Assembly: GCA_963682025.1 (NCBI GenBank)
Contig: OY821520.1
Location: 237,284,364-237,348,363 of the forward strand
Direction of reading: 5' to 3'
Source of the DNA: Cordilura impudica
Taxonomy: Eukaryota > Arthropoda > Insecta > Diptera > Scathophagidae
Length of the DNA stretch: 64,000 bases
Part shown: piece after piece, positions 1-11,190 of the stretch
Layout: every line of letters begins with the position of its first letter
Position numbering within the stretch: the first letter of the stretch is position 1
Made by a program: the position numbers and the translations under genes
The notes under the pieces: model-generated
Databases searched by the model: none
Told to the model about the DNA's origin: nothing
Seen by the model: the letters and a program-made list of their open reading frames with translations, nothing else

Positions 1-398
1 AAAATAAAAAAAATCTATATTTTTCTATATTTGCCATATTTGCAAAACATGTTCTTTGATTATTTCTTTACATAATTTAAAAGAAAATTGCATTTTAAGT
101 CGGTTGTCTACCTGTGAGCCTCTGCCAAAGTCTACTCCCAATATTCTGTTACAGACACAGGATGCACAAAAAACTACTCATTGAAATTCGCAGGTACGCA
201 CCTCACTTAAAAATTACTATGGAGTACAAATGGTCAAGAACAATATTGACTTATGGTCCCTCCAGGTAGGCACAAATCTTATTTAGACACGAGCATAATA
301 TCAAAATTGCATAATTCAGCCTAAATCCATATGTATGCAGGGAACAGGTAAATTTTTAGGCATGGTAGCATAAGCCTATATATTGCAAAATAAGCATA
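1..398. other. AT-rich DNA before Transib copy A
   Basis: No gene is visible. This may be the 5' untranslated part of the Transib element that follows, because no CACARTG-type Transib end is seen here. The left end would then lie outside the window or be lost. Confidence 0.4.
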
Positions 399-2457
399 AT
401 GCCTGGATTAGTCTACGGCGCAACAAGTACTGAAACCATGGCGTTAAACAATTTAAGATTATTTGAACTGTTTAGAAGGCCAACCACACCAAAGTTTTTC
501 ACGGTAGCTGCTTTAGAAGAACTTGATAGCTTATACGGAAATATTGAGAGAAGTGAAATTATAAAAAATAATTTTTATCTGATATATGCAAATATTAAGG
601 CAAAATGGGTGAAATCTAATCGAACCATTCAGAACTTTAACTCCAAATACAAGGACTGGCTTAATGAAGACACCATCCTGGATATATTGGCAGTAGATAA
701 ACCCACCACATCAACCAGAGGAGCAAAAGGAAGGCCAAAAAAAAGTATTGAGGAGTGTTCAATTTTCACAAGAAAGAGGAAACTTGCCGATGCCACCAAT
801 GACTTGACCACGAAGCATTTATCGGACGCGCTGTCTATTAAATATACAAAGGATAGTGAAAGAGTTAGGTCGCAGATTACAAAATCTGTTGCTGATGCAA
901 GCCCACTGCGACTAAAAAGGATTAAGGAAAGCATTCCCACGCCCACAAACGCACATATTAAAAATTATGGTTCCGAAGAAGCCTTGGCCTTGTTTATGGA
1001 CTTACAACTTTCCAAAGAAAAATATGAGATACTACGGAGTTTACGGAAGTCTCTGTGAAAGCCAATCTGCAGGAACTCATGGGCCATACAGCAAAACGGT
1101 TGTTGGAGAGTCTTCCTGAAAATGAGGTGAAAATTCTTCCTGAGAAACTGACATTGATCAGCAAATGGGGCTGCGATGGATCATCCGGACAAAGCGTTTA
1201 TAAGCAAAGAATATCTTCCGATGACGCTACAATATCGGACGGAAATATGTTTATGGCATCTGTTGTTCCTTTGCGGCTAAAATCTGATGTTTCCCTACAC
1301 TGGAAAAATCCACGTCCGTCATCAGTGCATTATTGCCGACCAATAATGTTTCAGTTTGCAAGGTAATCGGCAGAACTCATAAGGACCACGGTGAAGGACA
1401 TTGAAGAACAAATAAACAAGATTAAGCCTACAAAGCTGCAAATTGGAGAAGGAAAATATATTGAATGCAATTACGAGTTCCACCTGACCATGGTTGACGG
1501 AAAAGTCGTAAACGAACTGACAGGAACAACCTCAGCATTGTCGTGCCCGATTTGCAAAAAGAGTCAGAAGAACTTTGGTAATTTAAACGATTCTACAAAC
1601 GAGGAGAATTACGAATATGGAATGTCACCATTGCACGCAAGGATAAGGTGTATGGAGTTCTTGCTAAAACTGGCGTATACCCTTCCACAAGAGGAGGAAA
1701 ACTTCGATGAAAATACATCAATAAAGGATAAGGAAAAGATCAGAAGGAAGCAAATACAGGATGCTTTTTTTAAACAAGTTGGGCTAAAAGTAGACTGTCC
1801 CAAGCACGGATACGGTAACTCAAACGATGGAAACACTTCTAGGAGATTTTTTGAAAATATGAGGCAGTAGCTAGAATCACTGGAATTGACAATCAAATCG
1901 TGAAAAGATTGGGAACGATCTTGAATGTTTTAAACTGCAAAGAAAATGTCAATTCTACAAAATATGGAGAATATGCATCGAAAACTGCATCTCTTTTAGC
2001 AGAAATGTATCCACAGAAGAAGTTGACCCCGACCGTCCATAAAATATTGGCGCATGGCAAAGATATAATTGAGTACCAGTCTTTGCCAATTGGAGAGCTT
2101 TCTGAAGAAGCACAGGAGTCTCTTAAAAAATTTTATAAAAAATATAGATTGCAGATCACATTCAAAGCATCAAGGGTAAGGCAAAATGAGGACCTCTTCA
2201 ACATGTTGGCAGCATCTGCCGATCCACTTATTTCTTCCCTGCGGCATGTGAAGTCACGAACAGAGTTAGAAAATAATTATAGTTTAGAAATGATTAGTCT
2301 TTTAGATATACCTTCTCTTACGAATTGTGATGAATATTTTACAGAAAATTGTAAAAATAAATTTAAAAAAGAAGTAATTTTTTTTTTTAATTTGTTGGGT
2401 AATAATTTAAAACATAAAACCCTAAAGAAAAAAAATAAAAACAATCTAAAAATGTAA
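399..2457 (+). pseudogene. Transib (RAG1-like) transposase, copy A, broken
   Basis: A cut-and-paste DDE transposase of the Transib superfamily, the lineage from which vertebrate RAG1 is derived. Seen in sequence: an N-terminal basic block (KGRPKKS), then KWGCDGSSGQ (around 1168-1197), MVDGKV followed by a CPIC knuckle (around 1490-1555), YGMSPLHARIR, GNSNDGNTSRRFF, and a C-terminal segment PTVHKILAHGKDIIE followed by SEEAQESLKKF. These line up in order with the RAG1 core, where the CDG Asp is the first catalytic residue and the Glu of SEGNE the last. I could not assign the middle Asp. The frame is broken at least three times: a frameshift near 1040, a TAA near 1363 where copy B reads through, and a one-base deletion near 1867. 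Copy B at 8025-9349 is about 96% identical in the C-terminal 150 residues, so the two copies are close relatives. No functional protein is expected. Confidence 0.85.
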
Positions 2458-2649
2458 AAATAATTTTTTTTAGTTACCATAAAATTGATTTTTCTACAAA
2501 TTTTAAATTTGATAACCCATAAGTAGCACCCTTTCCAAACGCTCATTTCATAGGCTGAACAGTTATCTATCATATGCTGTTTAAACTGTTCAATTATGTT
2601 ATTCGGTTCAAAAGATATGATTTTTGCAACGAAAAAACTCAAATGGCGC

Positions 2650-2661
2650 CATTGTGCGACG
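2650..2661 (+). repeat. Right terminus of Transib copy A plus flanking CGACG
   Basis: Read on the minus strand, the element ends in the heptamer CACAATG (2650-2656). A 22-nt spacer and GCAAAAATC follow inside the element. The next five bases outside are CGACG, which fits the 5-bp CGNCG target duplication known for Transib. The same end (CACAGTG, same spacer) occurs at 7724 in copy B. The block inside, back to about 2460, is the shared 3' untranslated region. Confidence 0.8.
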
Positions 2662-3598
2662 TTGATTACCACGAAATAGGAAATACTATTAATGGCGAAT
2701 ATTATTCCATATTATTAAATGATTACAAAAACATACTCGTAATACAGGAGATGTGTCCCTTATTTGTCAAAAAAAAAAAGTTCGCATTCATCAGGACTTT
2801 CCACGGCAAAATTTCCTCATCCACCTTAAATACTGAGTGCCTTTTCCTGTTTACAAAACAAAAACAACCAAAAAAGGGTCGTTAGAAAAATATTCTCCTA
2901 AATCCAAAAAATCAATGTTTGCATAAATCTCATTGTTCAGAGGAAATAAAAACTTGGGAAAAACGTAGGATCAAAAGCATTCAGCTGAAAAGCGATTATC
3001 ACACAACCGATCATGCCGTGCCATGACCACGAAAATAGTCTAAGTGGCAATGAATTCTATATCCGTTTTTTTTTGAAGAATATCGATAATTTACAAATAT
3101 TTGCATCATCCATCAAAATTTTTAAGGTTTGCGAAGTACCCTGACCAATTTACAGCAAAATTCATTTTACATACTGACATACACATACTGACTAATATAA
3201 TAATTCCACAAAAAACTTTCTCTTGTAAAATTCTCATTTAGCACTTAAGCCATTTTTGCGATCATGGTTTTAAACAATCAATTGTATTAAGTGATTAGAA
3301 ATAATGTAGACAAAAATAATTTAACTGCTTTTAAATAGCACATGTATAGTCTTAGAACTTTAAGCTAACTAATAGATAATGACGATGCAGAGGGTCGACA
3401 ACAAAAGCCACTCAAAACTAGTTTTATTAATGTAATGTTTATTATCCAAAGCTATTACAATGAAATTTATTATAAAGCTATGTAAAATAAAAAAAAAAAA
3501 TTATCTAAAACATGTCTTAATGAACTTTGCTTTAAAACAAACAAATCAAATAATATTTGCATTTATCTTCAGTTTTAAAACTAAAATTCTTTTTGAAC
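2662..3598. other. Intergenic DNA, 3' side of GMC gene 1
   Basis: No gene seen. Several TTTATT motifs (3423, 3438, 3466), which are AATAAA on the minus strand, could serve as polyadenylation signals for the GMC gene at 3599. Which one is used cannot be told. Confidence 0.4.
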
Positions 3599-5452
3599 TT
3601 AAATAAAATTATGATCTTGTTTAATCATATCGGCTGCTTTTTCGGCTATCATAAATACTGGCCCATTAGGATGGCCAGCTACAATTTTGGGCATAATACT
3701 GGCATCAACAACACGTAAATTTCGTATGCCATAAACCCTTAAACGATTATCCACTACAGCAGCCTTATCGGTGGGGGGACCCATTTTAGCCGTACCCGAG
3801 TAATGATATATCGTCAGTGTTAAGTATCTTACATAACATTCCCAATAGGCTTTGGACTTGAGGTTGCCATATTTGCGACAAGCCGGTATCGCACTGGGCG
3901 ATAGTTGGGCATTGATTTTTCTAAAACCCGTCTTATTCATAAGACTGATGCTTTTTATAATACCTCTAACCACAATATCCAAATCGTACGGATCGGCCAG
4001 ATAATTGGGATAGATCAAAGGATATTTGTAGGGGTCGCTAGAGCGCAACATTATGCGACCACGACTGCGAGGCTGTAGAATCATGGGAAATATAACAAAC
4101 GAACTGGCCTCCTGCTTAATAATATCACTGTACAAGGCCTCGTAGACTTGTCGCTTGAGGCCAAAGGCTGGTATAGTGGCCGGATTAGTGTTAATACCAC
4201 CACCCACCAAAAACAATTCTATGTCCGGCCAGCCGTCTTTTTTTGCGGGGTGATCCAAATCATAAAATGCTATGGCCTCTACACCACCGGGACTACCAAA
4301 GTTGCCGGTATTACGGCCAAAATCCAACAGATTATTCACATCGAAAAAGTCGGTCAAACGCAAACTGGTGACATTGGTAAGAAAAGTGACAAACGGAGCA
4401 AAATGATCTTGTAAATTAAAGCCAACTGCAAGATCTTGCAAAGGTTTAATGCCTTTTTCTCGTAAATGCTTGGCAGGCCCTATGCCGGACAACATCAATA
4501 GCTGGGGTGTATTTATGGCACCAGCTGAGAGCACAACTTCTTTGACGGCTCTTACCTGATAGGATTTGCCATTAGATTCGAATAAAACACCATAGGCGGC
4601 CTTGGTCACCGGATCTATGAGGATTTTCGTGACCATGGCATATTTGCGTACATGTAAGTTGTGACGTTTGCCTTTCAAAGGATATAAGTAAGCACGATTG
4701 GAGCTCCAGCGTATGGCTTTATAAGTGGTACTTTGTAAATACGATACGCCCGTTTGTATGCGACCATTATAGTCACGTTTTGTTAAGCCATCCTCCTGTA
4801 AAGCCTCTACGAAAGCATCAGCTATCGGACTTTTCCAATCGGTGTAGGATATTTTCACCGGGCCTCCACGACCTACATACTCCCTGTCAGCGTCGGGCAC
4901 CGTGGAACCCTCAAACTTTTTAAAATACGGCATTACGTCCTTATAACTCCAACCCTCATTACCCAAGTCCGCCCAGTGATCATAATCCTGACGATTACCT
5001 CGTGTATACATCATGTAATTCAAAACCGAGGAACCACCCATTACTTTGCCTCTGGGAAAGTTACAGCGATTGTTAGTGATGCCCAAACAATATTTATCCG
5101 ATGACTGGGCACGATATTGCCAATTTATCTCTGGGCTTAATTGCAAAAAATGGGCAATGGCCGGTATATCCATGACTAGGGTTTCCGGACCGCCAGCTTC
5201 TAAAAGTAAAACTTTCCACCTTGGATTCTCCGAAAGACGTGCAGCCATGGCACATCCAGCTGTTCCAGCACCCACCACTATAAAGTCATATTCCTTTAAA
5301 AGCTGCACTTTATTATCCTGATGTTCCAGATTTAAATCATTTTGACCGCGTTGTAAGAAATCCAAAGCAAATTGAACCAAACTGGGTTGTTGGGCCTCAT
5401 TGAAACGAAATTGTATTAAAATAAATATTGCTATTTGTAAGGAATTTTTCAT
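3599..5452 (-). CDS. GMC oxidoreductase, glucose dehydrogenase-like (gene 1)
   Basis: A 617-residue secreted or lumenal FAD-dependent glucose-methanol-choline oxidoreductase. The family oxidises alcohols or sugars and passes electrons to a quinone or O2; the substrate here is unknown. Residues 1-20 form a hydrophobic signal peptide ending near EAQQ. The ADP-binding Rossmann motif GAGTAGC is at about 61-67. GMC signature 1 (RGKVMGGSSVLN) is at about 134-145 and signature 2 (GAINTPQLLMLSGIG) at about 311-325. The C-terminal domain carries the likely catalytic His pair in YHYSGTAKMG (about 550) and GHPNGPVF (about 594). Length is typical for the insect family. The start is preceded by GACAATG, a good fly Kozak context, and directly opens the signal peptide. 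It is a single uninterrupted exon. The closest relative in the window is the gene at 34089-35957, with near-identical tails (AEKAADMIKQDH). Insect GMC genes often occur in clusters and are linked to ecdysteroid, cuticle and immune roles, but no specific role can be assigned. Confidence 0.95.
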   Translation of the reverse strand: MKNSLQIAIFILIQFRFNEAQQPSLVQFALDFLQRGQNDLNLEHQDNKVQLLKEYDFIVVGAGTAGCAMAARLSENPRWKVLLLEAGGPETLVMDIPAIAHFLQLSPEINWQYRAQSSDKYCLGITNNRCNFPRGKVMGGSSVLNYMMYTRGNRQDYDHWADLGNEGWSYKDVMPYFKKFEGSTVPDADREYVGRGGPVKISYTDWKSPIADAFVEALQEDGLTKRDYNGRIQTGVSYLQSTTYKAIRWSSNRAYLYPLKGKRHNLHVRKYAMVTKILIDPVTKAAYGVLFESNGKSYQVRAVKEVVLSAGAINTPQLLMLSGIGPAKHLREKGIKPLQDLAVGFNLQDHFAPFVTFLTNVTSLRLTDFFDVNNLLDFGRNTGNFGSPGGVEAIAFYDLDHPAKKDGWPDIELFLVGGGINTNPATIPAFGLKRQVYEALYSDIIKQEASSFVIFPMILQPRSRGRIMLRSSDPYKYPLIYPNYLADPYDLDIVVRGIIKSISLMNKTGFRKINAQLSPSAIPACRKYGNLKSKAYWECYVRYLTLTIYHYSGTAKMGPPTDKAAVVDNRLRVYGIRNLRVVDASIMPKIVAGHPNGPVFMIAEKAADMIKQDHNFI

Positions 5453-6187
5453 TGTCGAATGGTTTTCGTTTAATTTGTTTTTTTTTTTACAACATTCGCG
5501 TTGTAGTCTTTACTTTCACACGTTTCAATCTCAACTGCCTCCAAATTCCCTGTGTGAGTTTTTAATTCGTTTTTTTTTTTCAATTTCCTAATGTTCTTAT
5601 TAAAAATGACGTTATTTTGTTATTGTTTTATTTGTTGCGATTTTAATTAAATAACTTTTATTAATAAAATTACATATCTTAACTAAAGCCACTGCTACAC
5701 CATTTCCCTAAAGATTCAGAAACTTGGAAAATGTTTCGAAATTTAAACAAAAAATAAAACCACCCCAACAAAATTTTCGATTTTTAAACAAAGGAATTCA
5801 ACTGAACTAAGTTTGAGTTTCACTTCATACTAGATCGGTTGCGGAATGCTCGAAACTTTTTTTTTTGTCATTATGTGAAATTTTTTTGAAACCTACAATT
5901 TATCTAATGAAGTTAGTCAATAATTCCGCCTCAGGATGCTCTAAAATGAGTTCTGGTATGAATTCTCTATTAACGCAAGACTAGTCTAGAACAAAGTATG
6001 GAACTAATGAAGTTTCTCTTCAAATTCTACAGAATGTCTAAATGTCTAGAGGATTATATTTCTGTACTGACACAGGGTATATTTTTCTATAAGCGCGAAT
6101 CTGTACTGAGAACTTCTCCATCACAACAGGTTTCGCATAATCCTAACGTAAAAATGCTAAAACATAAGAATTTTAAGTTTCGAATTT
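5453..6187. other. Upstream region of GMC gene 1
   Basis: AT-rich and without a convincing gene. It should hold the promoter and 5' leader of the minus-strand GMC gene, but I see no clear TATA box or initiator. Confidence 0.4.
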
Positions 6188-6411
6188 TTTTTTTTTTTAA
6201 TCAACACTCAGGGGATGCCCCCTACAGATGCAGTGCATTGTGTTGATCTCAGGAAAAAAAGGTTATGGGAAGGAGGAAAGAGGGAGTAGTGTGTTCATTT
6301 TTTTTTTTTTTTTTTTTTTTTGCAGCGACAGACCAAAGCCTCTGGTGGGAATCGAACCCACGACCCCCGCATGATAGGCGAGCACGCTACCTACTCACCT
6401 ACCGGGGCGCT
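6188..6411 (-). mobile_element. tRNA-derived SINE
   Basis: On the minus strand the element begins with a tRNA-like head (from about 6410) that has an A-box-like stretch near 6391-6404 and a perfect RNA polymerase III B box GGTTCGATTCC at 6348-6358. An internal A run of about 23 bases (6299-6321) follows, then a body of about 100 bp, then a 3' poly(A) (T run at 6186-6200). Flanking GAATTT on both sides may be a short target duplication. The tRNA-like head does not end in a proper acceptor stem, and it is followed by tail sequence, so this is a SINE and not a tRNA gene. Confidence 0.75.
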
Positions 6412-6989
6412 TAGGAATTTCATCATATTTTGTGGGCCTATTTAATTGATAGTAGATTGTAAAATACAGATAATTGAGTAAATTAAATTAGATATTTCTA
6501 ATTCAGAAATGAATAATTTAAATTGATAAATGAGTTATAAAGTAGTTATTTAAACGATTTTCAATTACAGTTTCAAAACCCTGAAGAAGATTTGTATCCC
6601 AAACATCCTAAAGTATCATAAAAGAGAGCATACATTCCCTCGCAAGTCCATGTGAAATTCACAATACAACTTTTCACCACTTCTTCGCTTCTTCCATTTT
6701 TAAGGTTGAAAAACACATTTTTGAGGAATGTTTTAGAAAATGGTGTTAAATTGTGTAGTTTTTAAAAAAGATTCTTAAACAACATTTTAATTCTTAACTG
6801 TTCTGTTCATTTGGTTAATTTTGTACTTTAAATACATGAAAGGTAAACAAGACCCCTCAACAAGTCTGTCTCTTTCTGTAGGTCGATATTTCAGTAGCAT
6901 ACTAGTATTCAAATCTCCAAGCAGCCTCATACATAGCGACGCACGTATTTGATTGCCGAGCAAACATCATCATTAATCGTCTCACTCGT
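6412..6989. other. AT-rich DNA, nothing recognised
   Basis: I see no coding region or structured repeat here. Confidence 0.4.
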
Positions 6990-7460
6990 CTATACATAAT
7001 TACGTCGAATGAAAAAAAAAAAACGTTTGTTTGCAAATTCTGTTCTCTATACGATTAAAGATCTTGAGCTCAGGTAGTTAATGACGCATGTCAACAAGTT
7101 ACTTAACATTGGTCGAGACTCTGTTTACTCTCGTGTTAATATTATTAGTTTTACTTTTAGTTAGTGTCTATTATTATTTTTTTTTCTTTTTTTTTTTTGT
7201 TAATCATTCGGAAATTTTCATTAAACAAATACAAAAAATAATAATAATAGCTTAAGTGTTTTATAGAACTTAAAGTACGTTATTATTGATTTTATACTTT
7301 GTAACGATTTGTATGCGAGGGTTAGTCCGAAAGTATTGGCGAAATAATAGATGGAATGCTGCTGAGATAATTTAAATTTTCAACACACGTTTTCGTAAAA
7401 ACTTTTTAATTTTTAAGGAGATAAACTTTTTTAAGAAAATATTTAATTTTTAAGATAATG
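6990..7460 (+). repeat. Dispersed repeat, copy 1
   Basis: Shares long collinear similarity with 18618-19000. Shared blocks include AATTCTGTTCTCTATAC, a GAGTCTGTTTACTCTCGTGT-like block, a GTTAATC(A/G)TTCGGAAA block and GTCCGAAAGTATT, followed by TTTTAAGAAAAT runs. No coding potential. The nature of the element is unknown. Confidence 0.65.
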
Positions 7461-7462
7461 TA

Positions 7463-7723
7463 AAGGGTTTTTCAATAAGAGCGCTACAAAAGTTTTTTTT
7501 AAATAAAACAAAAACGGTTTTGGATATCAATTAAATTCTTTATTCCTGTGAAAATACGTTCGATGCCATTATGTATGGAAATCGACCTCTTTTGCATGGC
7601 CACCACGGGCACGCTTGCAGAAGTCCAGACGCTGAACCCAATTTTCGACGGTTTTCAAGCATAAATCGGCCGATACTGCTGCAATTTCACGTTCGATATT
7701 CGTACGAAGTTCATCAATCGTCG
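7463..7723 (-). pseudogene. mariner (DD41D type) 3' fragment
   Basis: Contains the terminal inverted repeat (AAGGGTTTTTCAATAAG, after a TA at 7461) and the C-terminal about 55 codons of the transposase found in full at 12892-13895. It ends exactly at a CGTCG where Transib copy B is inserted. The rest of this mariner is not present on the other side of the Transib. Confidence 0.85.
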
Positions 7724-9411
7724 CACAGTGGCGCCATTTGAGTTTTTTCGTTGCAAAAATCATATCTTTAGAACCGAATAACATAATTGACAGATAACTG
7801 TTTAGCCTATGAAATGAGCGTTTGGAAAGGGTGCTACGCTTTGTAGGGGCCTACTTATGGGTTATCAAAGTTAAAATTTGTAGAAAAATCAATTTTATGG
7901 TAACTAAAAAAAATTATTTTTACATTTTTAGATTGTTTTTATTTTTTTTTCTTTAGGGTTTTATGTTTTAAATTATTACCGAACAAATTGAAAAAAAAAT
8001 TACTTCTTTTTTAAATTTATTTTTTCAATTTTCTGTAAAATATTCATCACAATTCGTAAGAGAAGGTATATCTAAAAGACTAATCATTTCTAAACTATAA
8101 TTATTTTCTAACTCTATTTGTGACTTCACATGCCGCAGGGAAGAAATAAGTGGATCGGAAGATGCTGCCAACATGTTGAAGAGGTCCTCATTTTGCCTTA
8201 CCCTTGATGCTTTGAATGTGTTCTGCAATCTATATTTTTTATAAAATTTGTTAAGAGACTCCTGTGCTTCTTCAGAAAGCTCTCCAATTGGCAAAGACTG
8301 GTACTCAATTATATCTTTGCCATGCGCCAATATTTTATGGACGGTCGGGGTCAACTTCTTCTGTGGATACATTTCTTCTAAAAGAGATGCAGTTTTCGAT
8401 GCATATTCTCCATATTTTGTAGAATTGACATTTTCTTTGCAGTTTAAAACATTCAAGATCGTTCCCAATCTTTTCACGATTTGATTGTCAATTCCAGTGA
8501 TTCTAGTTACTGCCTCATCATTTTCAAAAAATTTCCTAGAAGTGTTTCCATCGTTTGAGTTACCGTATCCGTGCTTGGGACAGTCTACTTTTAGTCATAC
8601 TTGTTTAAAAAAGTATCCTGTATTTGCTTATTTCTGATCTTTTCCTTATCCTTTATTGATGTATTTTCATCGAAGTTTTCCTCCTCTTGTGGTAGGGCAT
8701 ACGCCAGTTTTAGCAAGAACTCCATACACCTTATCCTTGCGTGCAATGGTGACATTCCATATTCGTAATTCTGCTCGTTTGTAGAATCGTTTAAATTACC
8801 AAAGTTCTTCTGAATCTTTTTGCAAATCGGGCATGACAATGTTGAGGTTGTTCCTGTCAGTTCGTTTACGACTTTTCCGTCAACCATGGTCAGGTGGAAC
8901 TCGTAATTGCATTCAATATATTTTCCTTCTCCAATTTGCAGCTTTGTAGGCTTAATCTTGCTTATTTGTTCTTTAATGTCCTTCACCGTGGTCCTTATGA
9001 GTTCTGCCGATTCCCCTGCAAACTGAAACATTATTGGTCGGCAATAATGCACTGATGACGGACGTGGATTTTTCCAGTGTAGGTAAACATCAGATTTTAG
9101 CCGCAAAGGAACAACAGATGCCATAAACATATTTCCGTCCGATATTGTAACGTCATCGGAAGATATCCTTTGCTTATAAACGCTTTGTCCGGAAGATCCA
9201 TCGCAGCCCCATTTGCTGATCAATGTCAGTTTCTCAGGAAGAATTTTCACCTCATTTTCAGGAAGACTCTCCAACAACTGTTTTGCTATATGGCCCATGA
9301 GATCCTGCAGATTGGCTTTCACAGAGACTTCCGTAAACTCCGTATGCACTGGTCATGAATTTATTTTGGCTTGCGTGTCGCATCAAGGATGCCCGTAGTA
9401 TCTCATATTTT
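7724..9411 (-). mobile_element. Transib element copy B, 5'-truncated
   Basis: The 3' terminus is the heptamer CACAGTG at 7724-7730, identical to the V(D)J recombination heptamer, with GCAAAAATC after a 22-nt spacer. It abuts CGTCG, a site also present in the intact mariner (13741-13745, other strand). At the other side the coding region stops after the equivalent of copy A position about 1025. There is a roughly 50-bp scrambled insertion near 9350-9400, then a non-LTR element begins at about 9412. The N-terminal third and the left end are therefore lost. Confidence 0.8.
8025..9349 (-). pseudogene. Transib transposase, copy B (N-terminally truncated, frameshifted)
   Basis: Covers the RAG1-like core from the region just before KWGCDGSSGQ to the C-terminal helical segment. 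The frame is open through the position of the stop in copy A (FQFAGESAEL here). It breaks near 8600 by a one-base change in a T run before the segment equivalent to copy A 1780-1870, and resumes at 8477 with VKRLGTILN. The CDG Asp, the MVDGKV Asp and the SEEAQE Glu are kept. It encodes no complete protein. With copy A it would allow the family consensus to be inferred. Confidence 0.85.
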
Positions 9412-11190
9412 TAGATCAACAGAGACCGCTCTTATAAACCATTTAAAAATCACTAGATGAGAAGGAAATAGCAGTTTGTGCATTCCTAGATATAGAAGGA
9501 GCCTTTGATATCACTTCACATGATGTAATAGAAAGGGCATTAAACCATAGGTCGGCAAAGCGCAAAATGAGGTTGTGTGTGTGAGCGAACTACCCAGCAA
9601 ACACTAAATCGAGCGTTTCAAATTACCATTACTAATGTAGTTAAGAAATTAATACTTCCAAACTGATTTATATACACATACAAATTCTCTGTATTTATAC
9701 TGTTATGACAATTTCTTATTAATAAAATGTGTTCTAAATTTGATGAATTTAACTTGGAAGAAATGAATTTTAAGTCTGAAAAAATTTGTTCACAGAGGTA
9801 AGAAGAAGGAAAAACCGATAACCATTTTATAACTTAAAAGGCAATGCATGTTACCAAATGCATTATCAATCACAAAATATTTTTCGTAATTCATTATCAA
9901 TTTGAAATGTTTGTTGGGGAAGTATTGCTGAAAAAAATATAAAAGCATCCGCCGCATGTGCATACATCGCTGTCTCAACGACGACTAAATGAAAGAGCAT
10001 AAGTATATGTGTGAAGTGGTCTCTGCACAATTGTGCTATGAAATGCCGACCACTGCATTAAACCGAAGAGGGGTAGATTCAGTGACATCGAGATGGATGG
10101 TAGAAGTTCTTAACACGAGATCAGCAGAAACATCAGCAGAAGGGGAAATCATAGCAGTCAACACAACCAGAGGATGTCCACAGGAGGGGTTCTTTCGCCT
10201 CTAATGTGGAGCCTGGTTGTTGATGGAGCCAAGAGTGCTACAATGATATGTAGAAGGGTAGCGAGTAGAACCTGGGGATTTAAACCCAGCATCCAACTAC
10301 ATGATGGTCCGTCCAATCATGATCTATGGAGCTATTGCGTGGGCCAAAAGGACAGAGTTAAAATCAACTCAAATGGAGCTAAGTAGAATAAAAAGACTAG
10401 CGTGTGTTGGGATAACGGGGGCAATGAGGACGTGCCCAACGGCAGCACTTGAAGTACTCTTGGATCAAAGCCCACTACATATAGTGGTGCAAAAGAAAGC
10501 TCTGGCAACGGCAATCAGGATAAAGGGGGATAAACCTATAACCAGGCTTTATAAAGGGCAATGGAACCGAATCAGTCAAGTAAAAGATTACTCCCTCCTG
10601 GATTGTCCAATGGACAGGACTGAGAAGAAATACGACTTCAAGAAATACTTTGTTACAAAACTTAGTAATAAGAAGGAATGGAGTAGTTTGAGTACAGCAT
10701 ATTCTTTAAAGGATGATACGATCAAATGGTACACGGACGGTCCAAAGACCGAAGATGGAACAGGGGCGGGAGTCTTTGGGCCTAGAACCAATTACTAGGA
10801 ATCAATGGGAATACACACGAGTATTTTCCAGGCAGAAATTTATGCCATTGATAGATGTGCACAGATTAACTTAAATAGAAAGTACAAAAGACGGGACGTA
10901 ACCATACTATCAGATAGTCAAGCTGCTATTCGAGCATTAAGCTCCTATGTAGTAAACTCTAAGTTAGTATGGGACTGTCTGCAGATACTGAATGAACTAG
11001 GCAAACACAATAAAGTCAGCCTTTGTTGGGTCCCAGGGCATATTGGGATCCAAGGAAATGAACAAGCAGATGAGCTTGCCAGAAAGGGAGCTCCCCCAAA
11101 ATATTGAAAATATTGAGATAGAGATAAAAAGTCAACTTTTATCTACAAAATTACTGGAAATCGTAAGCACCACCTGTTTTGATTATGCAA
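9412..11190 (+). pseudogene. Non-LTR retrotransposon relic with RNase H (LOA/I/R1-like)
   Basis: Decayed polyprotein pieces in order: RT palm motif FLDIEGAFD (about 9500), then RGCPQEG and LSPLMWSLVVD (about 10165-10220), then a typical post-RT block (RPIMIYGAIAWA ... TGAMRTCPTAALE, 10301-10500), then an RNase H domain (10720-11107). RNase H features seen are WYTDG, FQAEIYAI, LSDSQAAI and GNEQADELARKG, so the acidic active-site residues are still recognisable. Frames are interrupted near 10200, 10300 and 10797. A hAT-type MITE at 9546-10055 splits the RT domain cleanly. The YADD box is not recognisable between 10220 and 10300, which suggests a deletion. Confidence 0.8.
9546..10055. mobile_element. 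hAT-type MITE, 510 bp, 8-bp TSD
   Basis: Ends CATAGGTCGGCA and (reverse complement of the right end) CAGTGGTCGGCA, a hAT-like terminal inverted repeat. It is flanked by perfect 8-bp direct repeats CATTAAAC at 9538-9545 and 10056-10063. Removing the element plus one repeat restores the reading frame of the host RT (AL-N then RGVDSV). Short open frames inside are not gene-like. Confidence 0.8.

Noticed and set aside
1609..1896. Antisense frames opposite the Transib and GMC coding regions
   Set aside because: Shadows of the real coding strand.
6340..6411. tRNA gene
   Set aside because: The B box is perfect, but the acceptor stem and anticodon stem do not close properly and SINE tail sequence follows.
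9170..9398. Plus-strand frames at 9170 and 9213
   Set aside because: Antisense to Transib copy B.
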